Assembly (NCBI RefSeq): GCF_000712075.1
Contig: NZ_JONW01000005.1
Location: forward strand, 439,001 to 503,000
Reading direction: 5' to 3'
Source: Caulobacter sp. UNC358MFTsu5.1
Lineage (GTDB): Bacteria; Pseudomonadota; Alphaproteobacteria; Caulobacterales; Caulobacteraceae
Length of the DNA: 64,000 nt
Under the pieces are notes generated by a model, which had not been told where the DNA came from, made no database searches, and saw nothing but the letters and a program-made list of their open reading frames with translations. The translations under genes were made by a program, and so were the position numbers. Shown piece after piece: positions 7,778-16,589 of the stretch. Positions within the stretch are counted from its first letter, which is position 1, and every line of letters begins with the position of its first letter.

Positions 7778-10700
7778 TTAGTACTTGAAGCGGATGCCCA
7801 GTTGGATGCGGCGGTCGTTCCGGATCCACGACGAGTCGATCTTCACCGGCTTGGCGCCGGGGGTCAGGGCCGAGTCGCCGAAGACCTGCTGCTGGAAGAC
7901 CGTGGTGGTGTCGAGGAGGTTGGAGCCGTCCAGCGACACTTCGATGTTGTCGCTGACCTGGTAGCGGATCGAGCCGTCCAGGAACCCCGCGCCCTTCTGG
8001 TACATCGGCAGGCCGATGCAGCAGTCGAGGTTGTTGGTCAGGAACGCCGAGCGCCAGCTGTAGGCCAGGCGCATGGCGATCGGGCCTTTCTCGTACAGGC
8101 CCACGATGTTGTAGGCGTCGTCCGAGATGCCGGCCAGGCGGTGGCTGTCCATGACCGCGCCGTTGACCTGCAGGCCGCCGCCGAAGGCGACGGTGCCGCC
8201 GGCCGCGTAGCCGGGCTGGGTGGCCAGGTTGGAGTTATGGATGTCTTCCTGCTTGGTGTGGGTGTAGTTGGCCTGGATGCCGAGGCCGTCCCACGGGCTG
8301 GGCAGGAAGTCGAAGAAGGTCTGGTAGGCCACTTCGAAGCCGGTCAGTTCGCCGCCGCCGTTGCCGTTGCGCGGGCCGCGGACCAGCACGTTCTGGGTCG
8401 AGCCGTTGTTGGTGAACGAGCGCAGGAACTCGCCGTAGGCGATGCTGCCGTTCAGCTTCTTGTAGAAGACATCGAAGGTGAACGAGCTGCTTTCGGTGAA
8501 GTAGTGCTCGAAGGCCAGGTCGAACTGGTCGGCGGTGATCGGCTTCAGCGCGCCGAAGCCGGAGTCGGCGTTGAACTGGAAGTTGAAGCCCTTGACGTTG
8601 GACGCCACGTGCGGGGCGTTCGGGTCGTTCCAGATCACGTACTGCGAGTTCGGCGAGGTGTCGGTCGACGGCACCTGGATGCCGACGAAGTTGCGCAGCA
8701 GGCCGAAGTCAGGCCGCGACATGGCCCGCGAGGCGGCGAAGCGCACGAAGCTTTTGTCGCTGAGGCCGAAGCGGACGTTCAGGCTGGGCAGCCAGTTGTC
8801 GTGCTTGCCGCTGAAGTCGTTGTCCGCGCCGCCGCCGTTGCTGAAGTTCAGCAGGTCGGGCGTCAGCCAGCACGAGATGTTGGTGACCGAGTTGGGACCC
8901 AGCGGCGCGTTGCACGGCGTGGTGGCGGCCGAGGTGTACCAGGTGCTGGTCGGGAACGCGACGCCGCCCGAGCTGGTGGTCTTGGTCTGGACGAAGCGCA
9001 GGCCGACATTGCCCTGGACAGTGATGCCGTTGAAGATCGTCATGTCGTCGCCGCCGAAGCGCAACATGCCGTAGGCGGCCATGGTCTCTTCCTCGACATC
9101 GACCATTTCCGGATCGATGAAGCAGCCCTCGGTGTTGTTGGCGCGCTGGCACAGCGGGGTCCAGGCCATCGGCGAGTTGGTGGTCGCGCCGCTCAGCGCC
9201 TTGATCAGCCCGTCGTGGTCGGCCAGCGTGCCCTTGCTGAGGAACACCAGGTCGTTGTTGGGGAACACCTTGCCGTCATAGAAGTCGCCCAGGCCGGCGA
9301 CGCTCCAGATGCCGGCGCCGTAACCCTGGAAGTTCCCGGCGTGGCCGCAGGCGGCCGGATAGGGCTGGGGCGTGGTGTTGTCGACGTTGAAGCCCGGGCC
9401 GTTGCAGTTCCACGGCGCGGCCACCGGCGACCAGTTGTAGGTCGAGTAGCGGACCTTCTGCTTGCGGTCGGCGTAGCGCACCCCGACCTTCAGCGAGTTC
9501 AGCCAGCCGCCCTCGTTGAACTCGTACTCGCCGTCGGCGCGCAGGGCCAGTTCGTGGGCGTCGTTGTCCTCGTAGTGGTCCTGGATGAACGGAATCCAGT
9601 AGTTGTGCGGGTTCGACAGGAAGCCCGGGGCGTAGTTGACGTTCGAACCCGGCTGCAGGGTGATCTGCGGCGTGCCCTTGTCGTTCACCTTGTACTGGGC
9701 GTCCGCCATCGTGCGGTTGGCGACCAGGATGTCGTAGTTGTTGGTGTTGGCGTCGATGTACTGGACGTCGAAGCTGGTGTGCAGCCGGTCGTTGACGTCC
9801 CACTGCAGGTTCGCCGAGAAGTCGCTGGTGCCTTCGGAGTGGTCGAAGTTGCGCGCCTGGTTCTCGATGTAGAGGCCTTCGCGCTGGGTGGCGCAGGCCG
9901 AGCCGGCGCCGCAGTAGTTGACGAAGGGCAGGCCGGGGACCGCCGAGCCGCGGTTGATGTTGTCCTGGGTGCTGGTGCCCCAGTCGCCGGTCGGCTGGGT
10001 CAGGATGCCCGAGGTCAGCATGCCGTTCGGGCCGAAGGTGAAGGCCGGCGAACCCTGGGCGGGCGCGATGACGGCCGAGGTCTGCGGCGAATAGGCCGAC
10101 GCGGCCCACAGGCCGAACAGCACGACGTTGGTGCTGCGTTCCAGCCAGGCGTTCTTGTACTTGGAATTGTTGTACTGGGCCTTGAAGCGGACGGTGCCGT
10201 CGTTGTTCTCGTACTGGACGGCCAGGGCCGTGCCCTTGCGGACGCGGTCATACTCGACCTGCGAGTAGTTGACCTGGTCGGGCATGTAGACCCAGCCCGT
10301 GCCGCCGTAGGGGTTGGCCGTACAGGGGATCGAGCCGTCGGCGTTGACGATCGCCTTGCCGCTGGAGTCGTTCATGCCGGCCGAGCAGAAGGTGCCGATG
10401 CGCTGCATCACCACGCCTTCGGTCTGGGTCAGCACGTGGGAATAGGCGTAGTCGGCCATTACGCCGATGCGCCCGAAGTCGGTGTCCCAGTTCTTGCTGA
10501 CGATGCCCGAATATTCGTAGGTGACCTTGTCGGAGCGGTCGCCGTAGTTGGCCTTGCCCGACAGCGAGATCACCTGATCCTTGGCGTCGAACGGCAGGCG
10601 GGTGCGCAGGTTGACCGTGCCGGCGATGCCGCCTTCGATCATCTCGGCCGTCTGGTTCTTGTAGCTGTCGACGCCGGCCATCAGTTCCGGCGAGATGTCG

Positions 10701-11155
10701 TTGAAGTTCAGGCCGCGGGCGGCGTCGGCCGAGAAGCTGTCGCGGCCGTTGAACTCGGTGCGCACCTGGGTCAGGCCGCGGATCAGCACCCCGGCCGGCT
10801 CGGCCGAGAAGTGCGAGCTGTCGTCGCTGGACTGCAGGCGGGACACCGTGATGCCCGGCACGCGCTGCAGCGCCTCGGCGACCGACTTGTCGGGGAAGGC
10901 GCCGATGTCGGTGGCGGTGATGGAGTCGACGACGGTGTCGGCGTTCTTCTTGATCTGCTGCGAGGTCTCGAGCGACTTGCGCACGCCCACGACCACGACC
11001 TCGTCGACCGTGGCGGCGTCGTTGGCGGACTTGTCCTGCGCGAAGGCCGGCGCGGCCGCGCCCATGACGCCCCCCAGGACGCCCAGGGCCGCGATCGCCG
11101 CCAGCGACACCCCGCCGCGCAGAAGCGCCTTGCGGCGGACATTGAACTTGCTCAT
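7778..11155 (-). CDS. TonB-dependent receptor (TBDR1)
   Basis: 1125 aa outer-membrane receptor. Signal peptide at about residues 1-40 (ends APAFAQ). The TonB box region is DEVVVVGVRKSL, followed by a plug domain with DIGAFPDKSVAEALQRVPG and VLIRGLTQVRTEFNG. A 22-strand barrel follows and the protein ends in the aromatic FKY typical of BamA substrates. Large size and the absence of siderophore genes fit the carbohydrate-type TBDRs of Caulobacteraceae. It heads the minus-strand run with halogenase, paralog, JmjC and DUF6445 genes. GH97, an MFS sugar permease and a LacI regulator nearby suggest uptake of an alpha-glucan or oligosaccharide. A palindromic GTTAGCGCTAAC site lies 454 bp upstream of the start. 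Confidence 0.95.
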   Translation of the reverse strand: MSKFNVRRKALLRGGVSLAAIAALGVLGGVMGAAAPAFAQDKSANDAATVDEVVVVGVRKSLETSQQIKKNADTVVDSITATDIGAFPDKSVAEALQRVPGITVSRLQSSDDSSHFSAEPAGVLIRGLTQVRTEFNGRDSFSADAARGLNFNDISPELMAGVDSYKNQTAEMIEGGIAGTVNLRTRLPFDAKDQVISLSGKANYGDRSDKVTYEYSGIVSKNWDTDFGRIGVMADYAYSHVLTQTEGVVMQRIGTFCSAGMNDSSGKAIVNADGSIPCTANPYGGTGWVYMPDQVNYSQVEYDRVRKGTALAVQYENNDGTVRFKAQYNNSKYKNAWLERSTNVVLFGLWAASAYSPQTSAVIAPAQGSPAFTFGPNGMLTSGILTQPTGDWGTSTQDNINRGSAVPGLPFVNYCGAGSACATQREGLYIENQARNFDHSEGTSDFSANLQWDVNDRLHTSFDVQYIDANTNNYDILVANRTMADAQYKVNDKGTPQITLQPGSNVNYAPGFLSNPHNYWIPFIQDHYEDNDAHELALRADGEYEFNEGGWLNSLKVGVRYADRKQKVRYSTYNWSPVAAPWNCNGPGFNVDNTTPQPYPAACGHAGNFQGYGAGIWSVAGLGDFYDGKVFPNNDLVFLSKGTLADHDGLIKALSGATTNSPMAWTPLCQRANNTEGCFIDPEMVDVEEETMAAYGMLRFGGDDMTIFNGITVQGNVGLRFVQTKTTSSGGVAFPTSTWYTSAATTPCNAPLGPNSVTNISCWLTPDLLNFSNGGGADNDFSGKHDNWLPSLNVRFGLSDKSFVRFAASRAMSRPDFGLLRNFVGIQVPSTDTSPNSQYVIWNDPNAPHVASNVKGFNFQFNADSGFGALKPITADQFDLAFEHYFTESSSFTFDVFYKKLNGSIAYGEFLRSFTNNGSTQNVLVRGPRNGNGGGELTGFEVAYQTFFDFLPSPWDGLGIQANYTHTKQEDIHNSNLATQPGYAAGGTVAFGGGLQVNGAVMDSHRLAGISDDAYNIVGLYEKGPIAMRLAYSWRSAFLTNNLDCCIGLPMYQKGAGFLDGSIRYQVSDNIEVSLDGSNLLDTTTVFQQQVFGDSALTPGAKPVKIDSSWIRNDRRIQLGIRFKY

Positions 11156-11473
11156 CCCGTTCTCCCTAATTTTCTGCCCGCGCCTTGGTCGCGCGGGTTT
11201 TTTTTGATGAAGCCGCGCCGTCCCTCCCGGAGCGTTGCGGAGACCCCTGCACCCTCGGTCCGTCCGCGCCCCGCGGGGACGCGTCGAACCGGTGATTTCC
11301 GTTGAAAGGCGTCGGCGCCGCGCGGCGCGTTCGACGCGATGAGCGTCCGGTCTCCCCGACCGGGATCGCTCGCGGGGCGCTCGGCCCCGTCATCCCCCTC
11401 CTCCCCTCCTCTTCGTCACGGCGTTCGCCGTTGTCCGGTCCGCCGCCAGCGCCGGCCCCTCGGGGCCGACTCT

Positions 11474-11486
11474 CGCAAGATTTGCG
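11474..11486. repeat. CGCAA-GAT-TTGCG inverted repeat
   Basis: Perfect 5-bp arms separated by 3 bp. It uses the same pentamer as the phased cluster at 11546-11596, so both may be bound by one protein. Confidence 0.4.
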
Positions 11487-11545
11487 GCGCCGAGCGGCCG
11501 GAAAGCGATGCGGATAAGCCTCCGCGCGCCGCCCAACCGTTCGAC

Positions 11546-11596
11546 TTGCGCAATCTTGCGTTCTTTTGCGTCAAACGCAAGAGCGTTGTTTTGCGA
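11546..11596. repeat. Helically phased TTGCG repeats
   Basis: TTGCG begins at 11546, 11556 and 11566, the reverse form CGCAA begins at 11576, and another TTGCG begins at 11592. The first four are exactly 10 bp apart, placing them on one face of the helix. This looks like a multi-site protein-binding array ahead of TBDR1. An 8-bp hairpin (CTTGCGTT against AACGCAAG) overlaps it. Confidence 0.5.
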
Positions 11597-11608
11597 AATT
11601 TCGCGCCG

Positions 11609-11620
11609 TTAGCGCTAACT
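11609..11620. promoter_or_regulatory. LacI-type operator (palindrome) upstream of TBDR1
   Basis: GTTAGCGCTAAC is a perfect 12-bp palindrome with the central CG typical of LacI-family operators. Similar sites occur at 40108, 40420 and 46120. The LacI regulator at 13418-14431 is the nearest candidate binder. Confidence 0.6.
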
Positions 11621-11793
11621 TTCCCGCAGAATCGCCAGTTGTGGCATTTTTGGAACGATGGATTTTCTCGAGAGGCCTTGCGGAGCGGCTCATTCCACGC
11701 AATTCTTGCGTGAATTCGAAAGGCGAAGGGATGAGCGCAATCCCCACGACGCGCGTGCAAGCTTTGCCCCGCCCCGCCGGACGGGGCGTCCGG

Positions 11794-13290
11794 CTATCGA
11801 ATCGGATCTCGGGCGGGATCGCGGACGGCCAGGGCGCTGATCGCGGCCAGGGCGAAGGCGCCCGCCGCCAGGCCCAGGGCCTGGATCGCCTCGCCCTTGA
11901 ACAGACGTCCGACCACCGGACCCAGCACCACGGCGGCGATCAGCTGGGGCAGGACCAGGAACAGGTTATGGATGCCCATGTAGACGCCCATCTTGTGGGG
12001 CGGCACGGCGCTGGACAGCATGGCGTAGGGCGCCGACAGGATCGAGGCCCAGGCCACGCCGATCCCCACGATCGGGATCCACAGCAGGGCCGGGTCGTCG
12101 ATCACCACGAAGCCCACGAAGCCCAGGGCGCCCATGGCCAGGCAGAGAGCGTGGCTGACCCGCAGCCCGATCCTCGCCACCAGGGCCGGCAGCAGCAGGG
12201 CGACCAGGGCGGCCACGCCGTTGTAGCCGGCGAACAGCACCCCCACCCAGTCGGCGCCCTGGTTGTAGGCGGCCGAGGCCGGATCGGTCGCGCCGTAGTG
12301 CCGGGCCGTCACGGCCGGGGTCGTGTAGATCCACATGGCGAACAGGCCGAACCAGGTGAAGAACTGCACCACCGCCAGGCGGATCAGCACCTGGGGCATG
12401 TGCAGCATGTCCTCGACCACCTCCAGCACGCCCAGCGACGCCTTGCCCTGGCGGCGCAGCCAGGTGGCGGCCAGCTGGGCGGCGCCGAAGGCGGTGGCCG
12501 AGCCGGCCAGCACGTAGATCTCGCGCGCCCAGCCGCTGGCGAAGGCCAGGGCGCAGGCCACCAGCCCGGCGATGGTCCACAGCGCCCCGCTCTTCAGCAT
12601 CAGGGCCGCGCCCTCGGCGCTGGGCGTGCGGTGCTCGGGCTGGACCCGCGCGCCGTCGGCCAGGGTCTCGGGCGGATGCTCGTGCGTGGTGAAGACCGTC
12701 CACATCACCGCGACCAGCAGGGTGACGCCGCCCACGTAGAAGGCGGTGTGGACCGACGGCGGCAATTGGCCGGCGACGGCCTGGCCCGACACGCCGAACC
12801 AGTGGGTCAGGACCCACGGCAGGGCCGAGGCGAACACCGCCCCCGCGCCGATGAAGAACACCTGCATGGCGAAGCCGGTGGTGCGCTGCTCCTCCGGCAG
12901 GGTGTCGGCGACGAAGGCGCGGAACGGCTCCATGGCCACGTTGATCGAGGCGGACAGCACCCACAGCATCAGGCTGGCGGTCAGCACGCTGGACGCGTTG
13001 GGCATCAGGAACAGCGACACCGCCGTCAGGATCGAGCCGTAGAACAGATAGGGCCGCCGCCGACCCAGCCGACCCCAGGTGCGGTCGCTCAGATGGCCGA
13101 TGATCGGCTGGACCAGCAGGCCCGTGGCGGGCGCGGCGATCCACAGGATGGCCAGCTCGTTGAGGTCCGCGCCAAGGGTCTGGAAGATCCGGCTGGTGTT
13201 GACGTTCTGCAGACCCCAGACGATCTGCACCCCGAACAGACCGCAACACATGTTCCAGATCTGCGCAAAGGACAGCCGCGCCTTCGTCAT
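11794..13290 (-). CDS. MFS sugar transporter (SLC45/maltose-sucrose permease type)
   Basis: 498 aa from ATG at 13290 (MTKARLSFAQIWNMCCG); sequence further upstream is not homologous-looking. It is predicted to have 12 membrane helices. The signature loop between helices 2 and 3 is SDRTWGRLGRRRPY. N-terminal GLFGVQIVWGLQNVNTSRIF and GLLVQPIIGHLSDR are typical of the sugar:proton symporters found beside sugar TBDRs in Caulobacter-type genomes. It should carry the oligosaccharide or sugar across the inner membrane after TBDR1 import and GH97 cleavage. It is divergent from the LacI regulator across a 127-bp promoter region and lies upstream of TBDR1 on the same strand. Confidence 0.9.
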   Translation of the reverse strand: MTKARLSFAQIWNMCCGLFGVQIVWGLQNVNTSRIFQTLGADLNELAILWIAAPATGLLVQPIIGHLSDRTWGRLGRRRPYLFYGSILTAVSLFLMPNASSVLTASLMLWVLSASINVAMEPFRAFVADTLPEEQRTTGFAMQVFFIGAGAVFASALPWVLTHWFGVSGQAVAGQLPPSVHTAFYVGGVTLLVAVMWTVFTTHEHPPETLADGARVQPEHRTPSAEGAALMLKSGALWTIAGLVACALAFASGWAREIYVLAGSATAFGAAQLAATWLRRQGKASLGVLEVVEDMLHMPQVLIRLAVVQFFTWFGLFAMWIYTTPAVTARHYGATDPASAAYNQGADWVGVLFAGYNGVAALVALLLPALVARIGLRVSHALCLAMGALGFVGFVVIDDPALLWIPIVGIGVAWASILSAPYAMLSSAVPPHKMGVYMGIHNLFLVLPQLIAAVVLGPVVGRLFKGEAIQALGLAAGAFALAAISALAVRDPARDPIR

Positions 13291-13417
13291 GCGGCGCGGG
13301 TCCCGCGTCGCCCAAAAAAGTCTTGGGGGGCGAGGTCTTGGCGGCTGCCTTGCAAAGGCTTTCCTTCGATGTGCATTAAGGCGCAGAACGTGGTTCTCCT
13401 GACAGTATCTGGACGCA

Positions 13418-14431
13418 ATGGGCAGCGGTAGCAACAACAGCACGACGCTGGACGATCTGGCGAAGCTGTCGGGCGTCTCGGCCTCGACCGTCTCGCGCGC
13501 CCTGAACGACCACCCGTCCATCAGCACCCGCACCAAGCAGCGCATCTGGGCCCTGGCCAAGGAGCACGACTATCCGTTCCGCCGCTACATGCCGGCGGGG
13601 CCGATCGGGTCGGAGGGCTCGATCGCCATCGTCACGCCGCGCACCCACGGCCGCCCGCTGCCGCTGTCGCACCCGTTCTTCCTGGAGCTGCTGGCCAGCA
13701 TCGGCGAGGCGGCGCGCGACCGCGGCTGCGACTTCACGGTCAGCCACACCGCCCCGGCCAGCTACGACGACCTGCTGACGGTCACCACCACCAGCCGCGC
13801 CAACGGTGTGATCTTCCTGGGCCAGAGCAACCTGCACGAGGCGTTCAACGAACTGGCGGCCGCCGACGCCCGCTTCGCGGTCTGGGGCGCCCAGCTGCCG
13901 GGCCAGAGGTACTGCTCGATCGGTTCGGACAACCTGCTGGGCGGGCGGCGGGCGACGCTGCACCTGGCTCGGCTGGGCCGCAAGCGCATCGTCTTCCTCG
14001 GCGAGACCGAGCCGGAAGCCCTGCAGCGCAAGGCCGGCTATCTGGAGGCCCTCAAGGAGAGCGGGCTCGAGGCCGACCCGGCCCTGATCTGCCCCGTCGA
14101 TTTCGAGCTGGAATCGGCCGAGGCCGCGGTCAGCACCCTGGTCCGCCGCAAGGCCGCCTTCGACGCCATCTTCGCCTCCAGCGACCTGATCGCCCTGGGG
14201 GCCATCCGCGCCCTGCGCCGGGCCGGCATGCGCGTGCCCGAGGACGTCTCGGTGGTGGGCTACGACGACATGCTGCTGAGCCGCCTGTCGACCCCCGCGC
14301 TCAGCACCATCAAGCAGGACACCTACAAGGCCGGCCGACTGCTGGTGGCCCGCGTGCTGGACGCCGACGGCGACCACCGGCCCGAGCGCCTGGCCACCGA
14401 CCTGATCGTGCGGGAAAGCTGCGGGGGCTAG
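13418..14431 (+). CDS. LacI family transcriptional regulator
   Basis: 337 aa. The N-terminal helix-turn-helix and hinge are clear (residues ~9-30, TLDDLAKLSGVSASTVSRAL), followed by a periplasmic-binding-protein-like effector domain ending in VPEDVSVVGYDDMLLSRLSTP. It is expected to repress sugar genes until a sugar binds. It is divergent from the MFS permease and near TBDR1, so it is the obvious regulator of the locus. Palindromes of the GTTAnCGnTAAC kind are its likely operators, but none is seen in its own promoter region. A second LacI-type regulator elsewhere could serve the GH9/TBDR2 sites. Confidence 0.93.
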   Translation: MGSGSNNSTTLDDLAKLSGVSASTVSRALNDHPSISTRTKQRIWALAKEHDYPFRRYMPAGPIGSEGSIAIVTPRTHGRPLPLSHPFFLELLASIGEAARDRGCDFTVSHTAPASYDDLLTVTTTSRANGVIFLGQSNLHEAFNELAAADARFAVWGAQLPGQRYCSIGSDNLLGGRRATLHLARLGRKRIVFLGETEPEALQRKAGYLEALKESGLEADPALICPVDFELESAEAAVSTLVRRKAAFDAIFASSDLIALGAIRALRRAGMRVPEDVSVVGYDDMLLSRLSTPALSTIKQDTYKAGRLLVARVLDADGDHRPERLATDLIVRESCGG

Positions 14432-14482
14432 GCCAGCCGGAGCCTTCTCGCCGAAGTGTGGCGAAACTCACCAACGAGCTGT

Positions 14483-14556
14483 GCCGTTCGACACCGCCGC
14501 CTGGGGCCGACGCTCCCAGAGTGAGCTGGCCATTCCCATGGCGGACGTCGAACGGC
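14483..14556. repeat. Long-range 10-bp inverted repeat before the protease pair
   Basis: GCCGTTCGAC (14483-14492) and GTCGAACGGC (14547-14556) are perfect complements separated by 54 bp. They sit in the ~190-bp gap ahead of the S41 gene, where no gene is evident. It could be a regulator-binding pair or a folded leader. Confidence 0.4.
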
Positions 14557-14623
14557 CTGCCTCCGCCTTGGCGCGGGCGCCCGGAACGCGGCGTCGCAGC
14601 TCACCTCGCGGAGAGGATTCGTG

Positions 14624-16558
14624 ATGGACCTGACCTTGAACGACCCGCCGGCCACGCGCCGCTACCAGCTGAGCGATCTGATCGCGGGCGCCGACGACAG
14701 CGTGCGCGGCGCCCTGGTCGGCGCGCACGGCCTGCGCCAGTTCCTCAACACCATCGACGAGCTGGACCATGCCGCCCGCGTCGAGATCGTCGAGCAGGCC
14801 ATCTGCCTGCTGGAGGGCTTCTACGCCCACCTGCCGCTCAAGCGCGCGATGCACGCCGTGGATCCGATCCAGCGGCTGAAGCTCCTGAAGCGCCGCCTGC
14901 ACATGGTGGAGTCAGAGGTCCAGTTCCACCACGAGATGACGACCATCTTCACCTCGCTGCGGGACCTGCACACCAACTACATCCTGCCGAAATACTTCGC
15001 CGATGCGGTGGCCTTCCTGCCGTTCAAGGTCAAACCCTGCTACGACCGGGGCGATCGTCGGTACGTCGTGTCCGACCTGGTGGCCGGCGTCTCGGACCCC
15101 AACTTCCGGCCCGGTGTGAAGCTCACCCACTGGAACGCGATCCCGATCGACCGCGCGGTCGAGATCGCCGCCAGCTACCACGCGGGCAGCAATCCGGCCG
15201 CCCGTCACGCCCGGGGCGTGGACCTGCTGACCACGCGCGCCATGAACCTGTGGCCGCCCCCGGACGAGGAATGGGTGATCGTCGGCTACCTGGACGCCAA
15301 CAACCAGGCGCGGGAGGTCAATGTCGAGTGGAATGTGATGAAACTGCCGCGCCGCCCGGAAAGCGTCGCCGCCGCGCCGGCGATGGCGGAGTTCATGGGC
15401 ATCGACCTGGAAGGCGACTCCCGGCGCCGTCTCACCACCCTGCTCTATGCCCCGGCCGCGGCGAAGCGACGGGCCGCCGTCGCGGAGGCGGCGGGCGGCG
15501 ATGTCGCAAGCGCCGCCAGCGGCCTGAAGTCCAACTTGCCGGAAGTGTTCACCGCGGCGGCCGTCAGCCACGGCGGCCAGACCTTCGGCTACCTGCGTAT
15601 CCAGACCTTCGACGTGGACGACGATGCGTGCCTGGTCGAGGCGATCCGCCTGCTCGAGCACCCGCTGTTCCCGAAGACCGGCGTGATCCTGGACGTGCGG
15701 GGCAACGGCGGCGGGCTGATCTGGGCGGGCGAGCGCCTGTTGCAGCTGTTCACGTCCCGCCGCATCGAACCGACGCGGGCCCAGCTGGTCGCCACGCCGC
15801 TGGCCGTGGAGCTCTGCGGCGCCGATCCGATCCTGGAGGCGTGGAAGCCGTCGATGGCGCGCGCCTTCGAGACCGGCGCGATCTATTCGGCCGCCTTCCC
15901 GATCACCGACCTCGCGCGCTGCAACGACATCGGCCAGCGCTACTTCGGTCCGGCCGTGCTGCTGACCGACGCCCGTTGCTACAGCACCACCGACATGTTC
16001 GCCTGCGGCTTCCTGGACCACGAGATCGGCCAGATCATCGGCCTGGACGCCACCACGGGCGCGGGCGGCGCCAATGTCTGGGACCACGAACTGGTGCGGC
16101 AGCATTGCCTCACCGCGGGCGTCGTCACGCCCCTGGCGCAGATGGACGCCGGAGTGGGCATGCGGGTGGCGATCCGTCGAACCCTGCGCGTGGGCCCCGA
16201 AGCCGGGACCGAGATCGAGGACCTCGGCGCGCCGTCCGACATCATCCACCAGCCGACCCTCGACGACATCCTCCACGACGACAGGGACCTGCTGGACCGG
16301 GCGTGCCTGGTGCTGTCCGGAACCTCGACCGCCAGCCTGCCGGTCACGATCACCCGCAACGGCGCTTCCGTCACCCTGGACATCGTCACGACCGGGATCG
16401 ACCGGCTGGAGATCTTCGTCGACCGGCGCCCGAACCTGTCGAAGGACGTCACCACCGCCTCGACGCAGCTGACCGTGCCGGCGTCCGTCGGGTCCACCCT
16501 GCAGATCGACGGCTTTGTGAACGGTCAGCTGGCCGCCGTGCGGCTTCTGACGATCTGA
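14624..16558 (+). CDS. S41 family peptidase (C-terminal-processing/tricorn type), no signal peptide
   Basis: 644 aa from ATG 14624, chosen over GTG 14621 because GAGAGGA lies 6 nt ahead of it. The C-terminal half has the S41 core: LRIQTFDVDDDACLVEAI, then LDVRGNGGG (~356-364), then the nucleophile loop LLTDARCYSTTDMFA with S454 at the catalytic position. The first ~330 residues contain a helical segment and a PDZ-like region and are not family standard. Unlike most Ctp proteases it lacks a signal peptide or N-terminal membrane helix, so it probably acts in the cytosol. The S8-type gene follows after 31 bp with a good ribosome site, implying one operon. Substrate unknown. Confidence 0.82.
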   Translation: MDLTLNDPPATRRYQLSDLIAGADDSVRGALVGAHGLRQFLNTIDELDHAARVEIVEQAICLLEGFYAHLPLKRAMHAVDPIQRLKLLKRRLHMVESEVQFHHEMTTIFTSLRDLHTNYILPKYFADAVAFLPFKVKPCYDRGDRRYVVSDLVAGVSDPNFRPGVKLTHWNAIPIDRAVEIAASYHAGSNPAARHARGVDLLTTRAMNLWPPPDEEWVIVGYLDANNQAREVNVEWNVMKLPRRPESVAAAPAMAEFMGIDLEGDSRRRLTTLLYAPAAAKRRAAVAEAAGGDVASAASGLKSNLPEVFTAAAVSHGGQTFGYLRIQTFDVDDDACLVEAIRLLEHPLFPKTGVILDVRGNGGGLIWAGERLLQLFTSRRIEPTRAQLVATPLAVELCGADPILEAWKPSMARAFETGAIYSAAFPITDLARCNDIGQRYFGPAVLLTDARCYSTTDMFACGFLDHEIGQIIGLDATTGAGGANVWDHELVRQHCLTAGVVTPLAQMDAGVGMRVAIRRTLRVGPEAGTEIEDLGAPSDIIHQPTLDDILHDDRDLLDRACLVLSGTSTASLPVTITRNGASVTLDIVTTGIDRLEIFVDRRPNLSKDVTTASTQLTVPASVGSTLQIDGFVNGQLAAVRLLTI

Positions 16559-16589
16559 ACCCGTCCCCATTCCGACCGGAGGAACCCCC

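Larger units (their letters stand above)
11156..11793. other. 638-bp intergenic region upstream of TBDR1
   Basis: No convincing gene. The half next to TBDR1 is GC-rich. The half nearer the MFS gene is AT-richer and holds a TTGCG repeat cluster (11546-11596), a CGCAA/TTGCG inverted repeat (11474-11486) and the GTTAGCGCTAAC palindrome (11609-11620). It most likely carries the TBDR1 promoter and a long leader. Confidence 0.6.

Noticed and set aside
6500..11305. A 1601-codon open frame on the plus strand opposite TBDR1
   Set aside because: It is antisense to a receptor with a signal peptide, plug motifs and terminal aromatic residues. The translated sequence is rich in Ala, Gly, Arg, Val and His with no domain, as expected from a GC-rich shadow frame.
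14458..14620. Possible small gene or precursor peptide upstream of the S41 peptidase (GTG at 14458)
   Set aside because: The frame has no ribosome site and runs on through the S41 gene as a shadow. The region is better explained as a leader with an inverted repeat.
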